A stretch of DNA of 64,000 bases from positions 1 through 64,000 of the forward strand of contig CAHJXH010000001.1 in assembly GCA_903644075.1 (NCBI GenBank), written 5' to 3'. The translations under genes and the position numbers were made by a program. The first letter of the stretch is position 1; each line of letters opens with the position of its first letter. This document shows positions 42,772 to 51,289 of the stretch, piece after piece. The notes beneath the pieces were generated by a model that had not been told where the DNA came from, searched no databases, and saw nothing but the letters and a program-made list of their open reading frames with translations. This DNA comes from Sphingobacteriaceae bacterium (GTDB lineage Bacteria; Bacteroidota; Bacteroidia; Sphingobacteriales; Sphingobacteriaceae).

Positions 42772-45195
42772 ATGTTTAAAAACTATATTAAAACCGCCTG
42801 GCGTAATTTGTGGAAAGGCCGCGTATTTAACGGGATGAACATTGTGGGGCTATCAGTTGCCATAGCTAGTTCTACGCTACTGCTACTTACCGTTTTTTTC
42901 GAATCATCGTACGATGGTTTCCATAAAAACATTGATAATATTTACCAGGTATATTTTACCGTAAGCAGGCAAGGTGCGCCGCAGAAAACAGGGTCGATGC
43001 CTGTGCCGCTGGCTCCAACTTTGAAAGCTGATTACCCCGATGTAAAGTACATCACACGTGTAGCAGGCGGTCCTCCAGCAACCATAACTTACGGCGATAA
43101 GCAAATTCAGCAAGAGGTTTCGTTTGTTGATCCAGATTATTTTAACATATTCACGTTCCCGATCATCAAAGGAAGTAAAACGGCATTATCGGGCCTTAAT
43201 GATGTAGTATTAACCAATGCTTCGGCCAAAGCTATTTTTGGTGATGCCGACCCGATTGGTAAAACTATTGTTGTAAAATACGACGACCAGCCAAAGAGTT
43301 TTATTGTAAGCGGAATTACGGAGGATTATCCGGCCAATTCAAGTTTAGGCTCTGATCTCACAGTCCGCTTTGAGAATTCAGAAAGCTATAATCAATTGCT
43401 AAAAGTTTGGGATTCGCGTACGCATATTGTATATGTGCAATTGAACGCTAATGCCAATCCGGCCAGGTTTGAGCAGGGCTTAAAACCTTTTGTAAAAAAA
43501 TACCTGAAACAAGACCTGGAAGATTTAAAACGCGATGGCGCCAAACCACTGGCCGATGGTGAGCGCGAATCATTAGGCATATTTCCATTTAAAAATAATC
43601 ACTTTAATACTGATATGGGGGCTGTTTACGGTTCGTCAATCAGTAAAACTTATGTAGGTGCTTTGCTGGTAATTGCCATATTTATTCTCATCATTGCCTG
43701 TATTAACTTCGTTAACCTATCTGTAGCACGCTCATTTACACGGGCCCGCGAAATTGGTGTGCGCAAAACATTAGGCGCAGGCAAATGGCAGCTTTTAACA
43801 CAGTTCTGGACAGAAACTGTAATGATTTGCCTGATTGCCCTGGTAGCAGGTATTGGCATCGCTGCATTGGTAATGCCGGGTTTTAAAGCAGCTTTTCAGA
43901 GTGGTATAAAGTTGAGTATGCTTTTACAGCCGCTGCAGTTATTTACCATTATTGGCCTGTTCTTTTTTATCACCATAGCAGCCGGATTTTATCCTGCACT
44001 GCTAATGCTGCGCTATAAAACTACCCAGGTTTTAAAAGGGTCTGTAAATACGCAGAAACCTGGCAAGGTGCGTAATATATTATTGGTGGTACAATTCTCG
44101 CTGGCTACTATATTAACTATTTGTACACTTATTACCTGGCAGCAAATTAGTTACCTGCAAACCAAGCCATTGGGATATAATAAAAATGAGGTAATCAGTA
44201 TCCCGATTGGGAATAGTATAAATGGTTTGCAGGCCTTACAGTTGTTCCGTAACCAAATGGCCGGCGAACCGGGTGTGGTAGGCATTAGTGGCTCTTATAT
44301 TAATTTGGGGAGGGGTAAAGACGGCTCGAGCAGTAACTCTGTCCGTGGGTTTAACTACAAAGGGCATGAGATCCGCACGCATGAACAAACAGTCGATTTT
44401 GATTTTATGAAAACACTGGATATTAAGCTGGCAGTCGGTCGCGATTTTTCGAGAGATTACGTAGCCGATAGCAACAATGTGGTAATAAATGAAAAAATGG
44501 CATCATTGATTGGCAAAGGTAACGTGGTGGGTACCTATCTGCCAATGCGCGATAATGAGCCGCCAATGCAAATAGTAGGTGTGTTTAAAAATTATAACTT
44601 TCAATCGCTGCATGAAGAGGTTGAACCATTGACCTTGACCATGAAAAAGGATTTCCCGATCAGCTATATATTTGTCAGGCTTAAATCAAACAATCTGTTA
44701 AATGATTTCGACAGGGTAAAAGCAAAATGGCATGCGGCTTTCCCTACTATAGAATTTACCGGTTCGTGGCTTACCGAAAATACAGAGAAGCAATACCGGG
44801 CCGAAAAGCGCTTATCTACCATATTTATCAGCGCAGCTATCATTGCTATTATTATTTCTTGTATTGGTTTGCTGGCTATCTCTATTATGGTAATTGTACA
44901 GCGTACCAAGGAGATAGGTATCCGTAAAGTGCTGGGATCGAGTGTATCGAGTATTGTGATACTATTATCTCGCGAATTCGCCAAACTGGTGCTGATTGCA
45001 TCAATAATTGCTTTCCCGGTTGCTTGGTGGGTAATGCATAAGTGGCTGGAAGGTTTTGCGTATCGCATTACTATACAGTGGTGGATTTTTGCCTTATCTG
45101 CTTTAATAGCGTTAACCATTGCTTTACTTACTATCAGTATTCAGGCCGTGAGGGCAGCATTAGCCAACCCGGTTAAGAGCCTGAAAAGCGAATGA
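42772..45195 (+). CDS. Permease 7, MacB/FtsX-type ABC exporter subunit
   Basis: 807 residues in the duplicated layout. Coupling motifs are RAREIGVRKTLGAG and RTKEIGIRKVLGSS, and the end is NPVKSLKSE. Unlike the other seven permeases it has no heptamer array: it starts 14 nt after the 88-residue gene, probably by translational coupling. The N-terminal helix reads NGMNIVGLSVAIASSTLLLL and the periplasmic part has its own sequence. It is the first permease of unit 2. Confidence 0.92.
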   Translation: MFKNYIKTAWRNLWKGRVFNGMNIVGLSVAIASSTLLLLTVFFESSYDGFHKNIDNIYQVYFTVSRQGAPQKTGSMPVPLAPTLKADYPDVKYITRVAGGPPATITYGDKQIQQEVSFVDPDYFNIFTFPIIKGSKTALSGLNDVVLTNASAKAIFGDADPIGKTIVVKYDDQPKSFIVSGITEDYPANSSLGSDLTVRFENSESYNQLLKVWDSRTHIVYVQLNANANPARFEQGLKPFVKKYLKQDLEDLKRDGAKPLADGERESLGIFPFKNNHFNTDMGAVYGSSISKTYVGALLVIAIFILIIACINFVNLSVARSFTRAREIGVRKTLGAGKWQLLTQFWTETVMICLIALVAGIGIAALVMPGFKAAFQSGIKLSMLLQPLQLFTIIGLFFFITIAAGFYPALLMLRYKTTQVLKGSVNTQKPGKVRNILLVVQFSLATILTICTLITWQQISYLQTKPLGYNKNEVISIPIGNSINGLQALQLFRNQMAGEPGVVGISGSYINLGRGKDGSSSNSVRGFNYKGHEIRTHEQTVDFDFMKTLDIKLAVGRDFSRDYVADSNNVVINEKMASLIGKGNVVGTYLPMRDNEPPMQIVGVFKNYNFQSLHEEVEPLTLTMKKDFPISYIFVRLKSNNLLNDFDRVKAKWHAAFPTIEFTGSWLTENTEKQYRAEKRLSTIFISAAIIAIIISCIGLLAISIMVIVQRTKEIGIRKVLGSSVSSIVILLSREFAKLVLIASIIAFPVAWWVMHKWLEGFAYRITIQWWIFALSALIALTIALLTISIQAVRAALANPVKSLKSE

Positions 45196-45204
45196 CGCTA
45201 ATTT

Positions 45205-45230
45205 TGAATGAGTGAGTTGTGAATGAGTGA
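45205..45230 (+). repeat. GAATGAGTGA direct repeats
   Basis: TGAATGAGTGA occurs twice (45205-45215 and 45220-45230). Related tracts are at 28514-28530 and 47793-47806, each shortly after a permease stop codon. Confidence 0.65.
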
Positions 45231-45251
45231 ATTAACCGAGGTGAAAAAACT

Positions 45252-45279
45252 GACAACCGATAACTGACAACCGACAACA
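45252..45279 (+). repeat. GAYAACN heptamer array before permease 8 (4 units)
   Basis: GACAACC, GATAACT, GACAACC, GACAACA, ending 4 nt before the ATG at 45284. Confidence 0.9.
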
Positions 45280-45283
45280 GAAT

Positions 45284-47758
45284 ATGATTAAGAATTACTT
45301 TAAAATAGCCTGGCGTAACCTTACTCGCAATAAGGTAAGCAGCATCATTAATATTAGTGGTTTGGCCATTGGTTTGGCCTGCGTGCTATTCATTGGCATG
45401 TATGTAAAAGACGAGCTGAGCTACGACCGCTTTTTTAAAGATAACGACCATATTTTTCGCGTTAACCTTGACGGTAAAATGGGGAATGAAGAATTTCTGC
45501 TTGGCCATACGCCACCGCCGGTAGGTGCTGCGTTAAAAAGTAATTTTTCTGAGGTTGAAAGTTATGCACGAATCTACAAGCCTAACAACGAGATAATTTA
45601 TTTCGAAAGTAACGGTCAGAAGAAATCGCTGACTGAGAAGAATCTGCTGGCGGTTGATTCTAATTTTCTGCAGGTATTGAATTATCCATTAGTAGCTGGC
45701 GACGCTGCAACATGTTTAAGCGGAGTAAATTCGGTGGTTTTGACTGAACGTGCGGCTAAAAAATATTTTGGTGATGCATCGCCAATCGGCAAGACTTTGG
45801 TGTTTGATGAATATGCAAAACCGTTTACCGTTACTGCGGTATTAAAAGATATTCCGGCGCAGTCATCATTACAGTTCGATATGCTTCAGTCTACCGAAAG
45901 TATCCCGCCTGTAAAGCATTTTAACTGGAGCTGGGTATGGCTGCAAATGGGTACTTATGTAAAACTCAAGCCCAACGTTGCTGTAGATGTCGCCAGCATG
46001 AAACGATTAGAAAGTAAGTTCCCTGCTATGGTAAACCAACAGGCTGCCAGTGCATTTAAACGCATTGGCCAACCTTGGGACGAGTTTAAAAAGAAAGGCG
46101 GCCATTGGGATTTGCACCTGCAACCTATTGCAGATTTGCACCTGCGCTCTGTTAACGTTGGCACCCGTTATTTCAACCAGAGCGATATTAAGTATGTGTA
46201 CATATTTTCGGCTATTGCTTTGTTTATTATTTTGCTGGCCTGTATCAACTTCATGAACCTGTCTACCGCACAGGCCGCGCGCAGGGCTAAAGAAGTGGGC
46301 ATCCGGAAGGTGCTGGGTTCGGCACGTAAACAGTTGATTGGTCAGTTTATGGCTGAGGCTTTTTTATATTGCTTGTTTTCCGCTTTTGTTGCCGTAGTTA
46401 TCGTGGCTTTGGCCTTGCCTGCGTTTAATCAACTGTCTGAAAAATGCCTGAGCATAAATGTGTTGTTCAGTATTGAAGCAATTGCAGGCATCGGCGCTTT
46501 GGTTGTGATTACTGCCTTATTGGCCGGTAGCTACCCCGCGTTTTTCCTCACTTCGTTAAAACCGGTGAGCATTTTAAAAGGCAGTGGGATTTTTAAAGAT
46601 TCGAGCGGGTTTTTAATGCGGAATGCTTTGGTTATATTTCAATTTACGGTTTCAACAGTGCTTATTATTTGTACGCTTATTGTATACAAGCAACTGAATT
46701 ATACCCAAACTAAAGACCTTGGCTTTAATAAAGAAAACGTATTAATTATCCAGAATGCAGAGCGTTTGGGCCAGAGCGAAGAAAGCCTTCGCCAGGAGTT
46801 GCTGCGTTTACCCGAAATAAGCAATGCCACAATTGCAACCGGCATACCTACCCAAAACAAATTTGCCGATACCTATATCCCCGAACTGGAACCCGGTAAT
46901 ACTAAAAGCGGCGAGAATAACATACTGCTTGCTTCATTTATTGTAGACGAAGCCTTTGCACCAACCCTGGGACTGAAAATGGCGAACGGCCGTAATTTCT
47001 CCAAAGAATTTGCCGACTCTGCTTCGGTTGTTATCAACGAAGCAGCTGCTAAGCAGATTGGCTGGAAAAATCCAATCGGTAAAACCATGACCTATCCGGG
47101 AGGCAACAACCAGCAATTTAAAGTGGTGGGTGTGGTGAAAGATTTTAACGTAGAATCGCTGCATCAGTCTGTACCTCCGTTTGCTTTATTTTATAAAACA
47201 TCCAAAACTTATAGCTCATATACCTCATACATTACAGTGAGGATAAAACCCGGCGATTATGCCGCTACCATTGCAGCCATACAAACCAAATGGAAATCGT
47301 TTATGCCCGATACGCCGTTCGAGTACAGTTTTCTCGATGCCGAATTTGATTCGCTTTATCGTGCCGATCAAACGATAGGGAAGGTGTTCAGCGTGTTTAC
47401 CTTCCTATCGTTAACCGTGGCTTGTTTAGGCTTATTAGGATTGGCTATTTATACCGCGCAACGCCGTACCAAAGAGATTGGCATCCGCAAGGTACTGGGC
47501 GCATCTATTGAAAACGTAGTGACCATGCTTTCTAAAGATTTCCTGAAACTGGTTATTGCAGCCTCCATAATTTCATTCCCAATAGCCTGGTATGCCATGG
47601 ACAAATGGCTGCAGGATTTTGCCTACCGCACGCCGGTAAGCTGGTGGATATTTTCATTGGCAGCTGGTATAACGCTTGTTATAGCGTTGGCAACAATTAG
47701 TTTTCAATCTATTAAAGCAGCGCTAACAAATCCAATTAATAGCCTGAGAAATGAATGA
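45284..47758 (+). CDS. Permease 8, MacB/FtsX-type ABC exporter subunit
   Basis: 824 residues, the longest copy. Coupling motifs are RAKEVGIRKVLGSA and RTKEIGIRKVLGAS in the context TAQRRTKE; the end is NPINSLRNE. Its first FtsX region (NLSTAQAARRAKEVGI) and the DTIPELEPGNTKSGENN-like periplasmic insert set it apart. It completes the permease pair of unit 2 and is followed by the second DUF4097-like gene after 158 nt. Confidence 0.92.
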   Translation: MIKNYFKIAWRNLTRNKVSSIINISGLAIGLACVLFIGMYVKDELSYDRFFKDNDHIFRVNLDGKMGNEEFLLGHTPPPVGAALKSNFSEVESYARIYKPNNEIIYFESNGQKKSLTEKNLLAVDSNFLQVLNYPLVAGDAATCLSGVNSVVLTERAAKKYFGDASPIGKTLVFDEYAKPFTVTAVLKDIPAQSSLQFDMLQSTESIPPVKHFNWSWVWLQMGTYVKLKPNVAVDVASMKRLESKFPAMVNQQAASAFKRIGQPWDEFKKKGGHWDLHLQPIADLHLRSVNVGTRYFNQSDIKYVYIFSAIALFIILLACINFMNLSTAQAARRAKEVGIRKVLGSARKQLIGQFMAEAFLYCLFSAFVAVVIVALALPAFNQLSEKCLSINVLFSIEAIAGIGALVVITALLAGSYPAFFLTSLKPVSILKGSGIFKDSSGFLMRNALVIFQFTVSTVLIICTLIVYKQLNYTQTKDLGFNKENVLIIQNAERLGQSEESLRQELLRLPEISNATIATGIPTQNKFADTYIPELEPGNTKSGENNILLASFIVDEAFAPTLGLKMANGRNFSKEFADSASVVINEAAAKQIGWKNPIGKTMTYPGGNNQQFKVVGVVKDFNVESLHQSVPPFALFYKTSKTYSSYTSYITVRIKPGDYAATIAAIQTKWKSFMPDTPFEYSFLDAEFDSLYRADQTIGKVFSVFTFLSLTVACLGLLGLAIYTAQRRTKEIGIRKVLGASIENVVTMLSKDFLKLVIAASIISFPIAWYAMDKWLQDFAYRTPVSWWIFSLAAGITLVIALATISFQSIKAALTNPINSLRNE

Positions 47759-47916
47759 TAGTTTCGAGTTGGTGAGTAGCTAGTCTCGGGTTTGAATGAG
47801 TGAGTTCTGAATTTTATCTCACACTCACTAACACATTCAAAACTTAAAATTATTTTCCTCCCGATGCAACTATTCTAAAAATAAGTGCGTCTCATTAAAT
47901 AACAAACTCAACATTT

Positions 47917-48960
47917 ATGAAAATTAACCTTATTTTAACAATGCTTTGCCTGGGCAGTAGTGTTGCAATGGCCCAAAATGATAATAAAACTCCCTTTTTA
48001 ACTAAGTCGCTGTCAAGCTATGGTATTAAACAAGCCTTTGTAAATACTTCTGGCGGTAGTATTGAGGTAAGCGGGGTTACCGATGGTTCGGCACGTGTAG
48101 AGGTTTACGTAACAAATAATCATGGTGAGACCTTAAGCAAAGAGGAAGCTCAAAAACGTATTGAAAAAGATTATACCCTTGATGTTGATGTACACGATGG
48201 AGAAGTACACGCCACTGCAAAATCTAAAAGACAAAGTAATTGGAGCTGGAATGGCAACAATAACATCAGTATATCTTTTAAAGTATATGTGCCTGTAAAA
48301 ACAGGAACCAATTTAAATACCAGTGGCGGCAGCATCCACTTAGATAATTTATCGGGCAACGAAAAATTTGAAACCAGCGGCGGTAGCCTGCACGTTGACC
48401 ACTTAGCCGGCGTTATTAAAGGCGAAACCAGTGGCGGCAGTATCCACGTTTCAAATTCAAAAGATAATATTGACCTGCAAACCAGCGGTGGCAGTATTTC
48501 GGCAGATAATTGCCAGGGCACTATCCGTTTAGAAACCAGCGGCGGCTCTTTAAATCTAACCCGTCTAAGTGGTAGCATTAAAGCCAATACCAGCGGTGGC
48601 AGCATTCATGGCGACGATATAGGCGGCGAGTTGATTACCGGTACATCGGGCGGCAGCATTAACCTAACCGGTATTAACGGTAGCCTTGATGCATCAACAA
48701 GCGCGGGCAGCTTACATGCACAATTTAAACAAGTTGGTAAATATGTTAAGTTGGATGTAAGCTCGGGCCATATCGATTTGATATTGCCGGAGAAACAAGC
48801 GCTTAACCTCGACATTAGGGCAGGTAGTATTACAAAAAGCCAGTTAAATAATTTTAATGGTGATGTAGATAAAGAACACATCCGTGGTTCTATCAACGGT
48901 GGTGGTGCCGTAGTACGTGCCGATGCAGGCAGCGGCCGTGTAAACCTCTCGTTCAATTAA
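47917..48960 (+). CDS. DUF4097-like beta-solenoid protein with TSGGS repeats (second copy)
   Basis: 347 residues with a signal peptide (1-19, ending AMA). Residues about 38-270 contain about ten repeats of some 20 residues built on TSGGSI or TSGGSL (for example ETSGGSLHVDHLAG, QTSGGSISADNCQG, NTSGGSIHGDDIGG), a very regular right-handed beta-solenoid pattern. The last repeats lose the motif (STSAGS, VSSGH). It is probably periplasmic or on the cell surface. It ends unit 2, next to a strong terminator. Repeats match the DUF4097 adhesin-like family; the binding partner is unknown. Confidence 0.87.
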   Translation: MKINLILTMLCLGSSVAMAQNDNKTPFLTKSLSSYGIKQAFVNTSGGSIEVSGVTDGSARVEVYVTNNHGETLSKEEAQKRIEKDYTLDVDVHDGEVHATAKSKRQSNWSWNGNNNISISFKVYVPVKTGTNLNTSGGSIHLDNLSGNEKFETSGGSLHVDHLAGVIKGETSGGSIHVSNSKDNIDLQTSGGSISADNCQGTIRLETSGGSLNLTRLSGSIKANTSGGSIHGDDIGGELITGTSGGSINLTGINGSLDASTSAGSLHAQFKQVGKYVKLDVSSGHIDLILPEKQALNLDIRAGSITKSQLNNFNGDVDKEHIRGSINGGGAVVRADAGSGRVNLSFN

Positions 48961-48990
48961 TAAGTATAATATAAGTGTGATTGATAGTGG

Positions 48991-49025
48991 AAGCAGGCCG
49001 GGTATTTACCCGGCCTGCTTTTTTT
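48991..49025 (+). terminator. Unit 2 terminator
   Basis: A perfect 12-bp stem AAGCAGGCCGGG / CCCGGCCTGCTT with a 6-nt loop and a T tract. It is 30 nt after the DUF4097-like stop codon and 36 nt before operator C. Confidence 0.95.
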
Positions 49026-49061
49026 GTGCAATTAGCTGTAAGCATATTTCTACCGAAAATT

Positions 49062-49100
49062 GTATCATTACCGTACGCACCGTGTTACGCTACCGTACAG
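49062..49100 (+). promoter_or_regulatory. Operator C: four GTA-type boxes at 11-bp spacing
   Basis: GTATC, GTACG, GTTAC and GTACA start at 1, 12, 23 and 34. Boxes 2 and 4 read ACCGTAC. It aligns ungapped with operators A and B; 20 consecutive positions from the second box differ from B at only a few bases. It lies 161 nt upstream of the second ATPase start. Confidence 0.75.
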
Positions 49101-49129
49101 TTTTAATACTTAAACTAAATATTAAATAA

Positions 49130-49167
49130 TTGATAATCAGTATTTTAAATGTTTGGTATGTTATTGA
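49130..49167 (+). promoter_or_regulatory. Promoter C: IHF consensus and sigma-54-like -24/-12
   Basis: TTGATAATCAG begins 68 bp after the first operator box. AATCAGTATTTTA (49135-49147) fits the IHF consensus WATCARNNNNTTR exactly. TTGGTATG (49153-49160) and ATTGA (49163-49167) are candidate -24/-12 elements with 1 nt less spacing than standard. Confidence 0.6.
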
Positions 49168-49222
49168 TACTTTAGTGTTCGGTTAAGCAACCAAAAAACA
49201 ACAGATCACAAACAATTTGTAT

Positions 49223-49900
49223 ATGTTATCCTTAAAAAATATCTCTAAATACTACCAGGCCGGGGGCAATAAAACTTATGTGTTAAACAACGTAAGCCTT
49301 GATGTTGATGCCGGCGAATTTGTATCTATTATGGGCCCATCGGGTTCTGGTAAATCAACTTTATTGAATATCATCGGTATGCTTGATGAACCTTCTGAAG
49401 GTTACCATTATTTCATGAAAGAGCCTGTACACCAACTAAAAGAGAAAGCGCGTTCGGCTCTATATAAACAATACATCGGTTTTGTTTTCCAGGCTTACCA
49501 TTTGATTGATGAGCTTACCGTTTACGAAAACATCGAAACCCCGTTAATTTACCAGGATATTAAAAGCAGCGAACGCAAAGCACTGGTTGCCGATATGCTT
49601 GATCGTTTCCAGATTGTGGGTAAGAAAGATCTTTTCCCGGCGCAGTTATCAGGCGGTCAGCAGCAATTGGTGGGCATTGCCCGTGCACTGATCACCAAGC
49701 CCCGTTTAATTTTAGCTGATGAGCCTACCGGTAACCTCAACTCAAAACAAGGGGAGGAGATTATGGAGCTTTTCCGCAAGCTGAATAAAGAGGATAAGGT
49801 TACCATTATCCAGGTAACCCACAGCGAAAAAAATGCCGAGTACGGTTCGCGCATTATCAATGTGCTGGATGGAAAAATTGATTCATCAAGAAACCTTTAA
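49223..49900 (+). CDS. ABC exporter ATP-binding protein (second copy)
   Basis: 225 residues from the ATG at 49223 (MLSLKNISKYYQAGGN); the TTG 6 nt upstream is a less likely start. Walker A GPSGSGKST and Walker B LILADEP are intact, but the signature is LSGGQQQL (usual R replaced by L) and the D loop is TGNLNSK (D replaced by N). The H switch VTHSEKN is present. It is the first gene of unit 3, 7 nt before tolC. It may power the unit 2 permeases; the changes suggest altered activity or partnering with the first ATPase, which is canonical. Confidence 0.93.
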   Translation: MLSLKNISKYYQAGGNKTYVLNNVSLDVDAGEFVSIMGPSGSGKSTLLNIIGMLDEPSEGYHYFMKEPVHQLKEKARSALYKQYIGFVFQAYHLIDELTVYENIETPLIYQDIKSSERKALVADMLDRFQIVGKKDLFPAQLSGGQQQLVGIARALITKPRLILADEPTGNLNSKQGEEIMELFRKLNKEDKVTIIQVTHSEKNAEYGSRIINVLDGKIDSSRNL

Positions 49901-49907
49901 TACTGTA

Positions 49908-51227
49908 ATGAGATACCTTAAATACATATTATTTGCGCTCATCCTATGTTCGTCTGTTCCGGCTTTTAGTCAGGTAGATAGTCTGTACACTTTACAGCAA
50001 TGTATCGACATCGCCATCAAAAACAATCTTACTGTTAAGCAAAGCGAGTTGCAAATGGACCGCGACCGCATATACTGGAACCAGGCACGCGAAAACCTGC
50101 TGCCCCAGGTTTATGGCGATGCTTCGCGAAGCATTAACAACGGACGGACATTAGACCCTGCATCTTATACTTACTCAAATCAGCAACTAACCAACGATAA
50201 TTATAGCTTAAGCAGTAGTTTGATATTATTAAAAGGCTTAAGCCTCATTAATAGCATTAAGCAAACATCATTGGCTTACCAAGCCGGTAAACTCGATTTT
50301 CAACAGGCTAAAAATGATATTACTTTAAATGTAATTACCACCTATTTACAAGCGTTGGAGAATGAAGACCAGATCTCGTTGACACAAACGCAAATTGAAC
50401 TTTCGCAACAATCGTTAGACAGGTTGAATATCCTGAATAAAGATGGCAGTATTTCGCCATCCGACGTTACAGATGCCCGCGGACAACTAGCCACTAATAA
50501 ATTGTCGCTGATTGATGCCCGTAACTCTATGTATGCACAGAAATTAAACCTGTTGCAGTTAATGAATGTGCCTTATAACAGAAACGTCAAATTACAACGA
50601 CTATCAGCAGATGAACTACCCGCGCAATATAAATTAACGGTTGACGAAGTTTATAACAATGCGTTAAATGATTACCCGATGGTTAAGGCTGCCGACCTGC
50701 GTTTAAAAAGCACGGAGAAAGAAGTAGCGGCAGCAAAGGGTATTTATTATCCAACATTAAGTGTCGGTGGTGCTTTATCGAGCTATTATTCGAGTGTGGA
50801 TAACACAGGCTATCATTCGCAAATAAATAATAACTACACCTATGGGTTTAATATTGGTTTGCATGTGCCGATCCTTAACTTTTTCCAAACCCGTAACAAC
50901 GTAGCGCTGGCTAAGATTGACAGGCTGAATGCCCAATATACTACCCAAACCACAAAACTAACTTTGAAGAAAAATGTTGACCAGGCCTATGTAAACATGT
51001 CTTTAGCCTATGAGCGTTACCAGACACTGGTTGAACAGGTTGATGCGTATACCCAATCATTTAAAGTAGCAGAAACTAAGTTTAACGCAGGGGTAATAAC
51101 CTCGGTTGATTATATCACCATCAGAGGCTTTATGGATCGTGCAAATCTGAGCCTCATCAGTGCGCGGTACGATTACTTTATCCGTATTAAAATATTAGAT
51201 TACTACCAGGGCAAATTGGCGTTGTAA
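49908..51227 (+). CDS. TolC-family outer-membrane efflux protein
   Basis: 439 residues from the ATG at 49908 (MRYLKYILFALILCSSVPAFSQ), chosen because it begins a proper signal peptide; the upstream frame overlaps the ATPase gene. Two repeated outer-membrane-efflux domains follow, with long coiled helices (SLTQTQIELSQQSLDRLNIL; LKSTEKEVAAAKGIYYPTLSV) and the TolC-like NARNNLP-type region replaced by QARENLLPQVYGDASR. It forms the outer channel for the exporter. It is the last gene of unit 3, before a bidirectional terminator. Confidence 0.93.
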   Translation: MRYLKYILFALILCSSVPAFSQVDSLYTLQQCIDIAIKNNLTVKQSELQMDRDRIYWNQARENLLPQVYGDASRSINNGRTLDPASYTYSNQQLTNDNYSLSSSLILLKGLSLINSIKQTSLAYQAGKLDFQQAKNDITLNVITTYLQALENEDQISLTQTQIELSQQSLDRLNILNKDGSISPSDVTDARGQLATNKLSLIDARNSMYAQKLNLLQLMNVPYNRNVKLQRLSADELPAQYKLTVDEVYNNALNDYPMVKAADLRLKSTEKEVAAAKGIYYPTLSVGGALSSYYSSVDNTGYHSQINNNYTYGFNIGLHVPILNFFQTRNNVALAKIDRLNAQYTTQTTKLTLKKNVDQAYVNMSLAYERYQTLVEQVDAYTQSFKVAETKFNAGVITSVDYITIRGFMDRANLSLISARYDYFIRIKILDYYQGKLAL

Positions 51228-51252
51228 TAGTCTGCAATTATCTTAATCATAT

Positions 51253-51286
51253 AAAATGGCGAAGGATTCAGATCCCTCGCCATTTT
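51253..51286. terminator. Bidirectional terminator between tolC and the VOC gene
   Basis: Arms AAAATGGCGA and TCGCCATTTT with an inner GGAT/ATCC stem. A/T tracts on both sides serve the convergent genes ending at 51227 and 51290. Confidence 0.9.
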
Positions 51287-51289
51287 AGT

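Noticed and set aside
43-45279. GAYAACN arrays as CRISPR or as tandem promoters
   Set aside because: Units are only 7 nt without spacers, so not CRISPR. They lie 2-13 nt before start codons, too close to be promoters.
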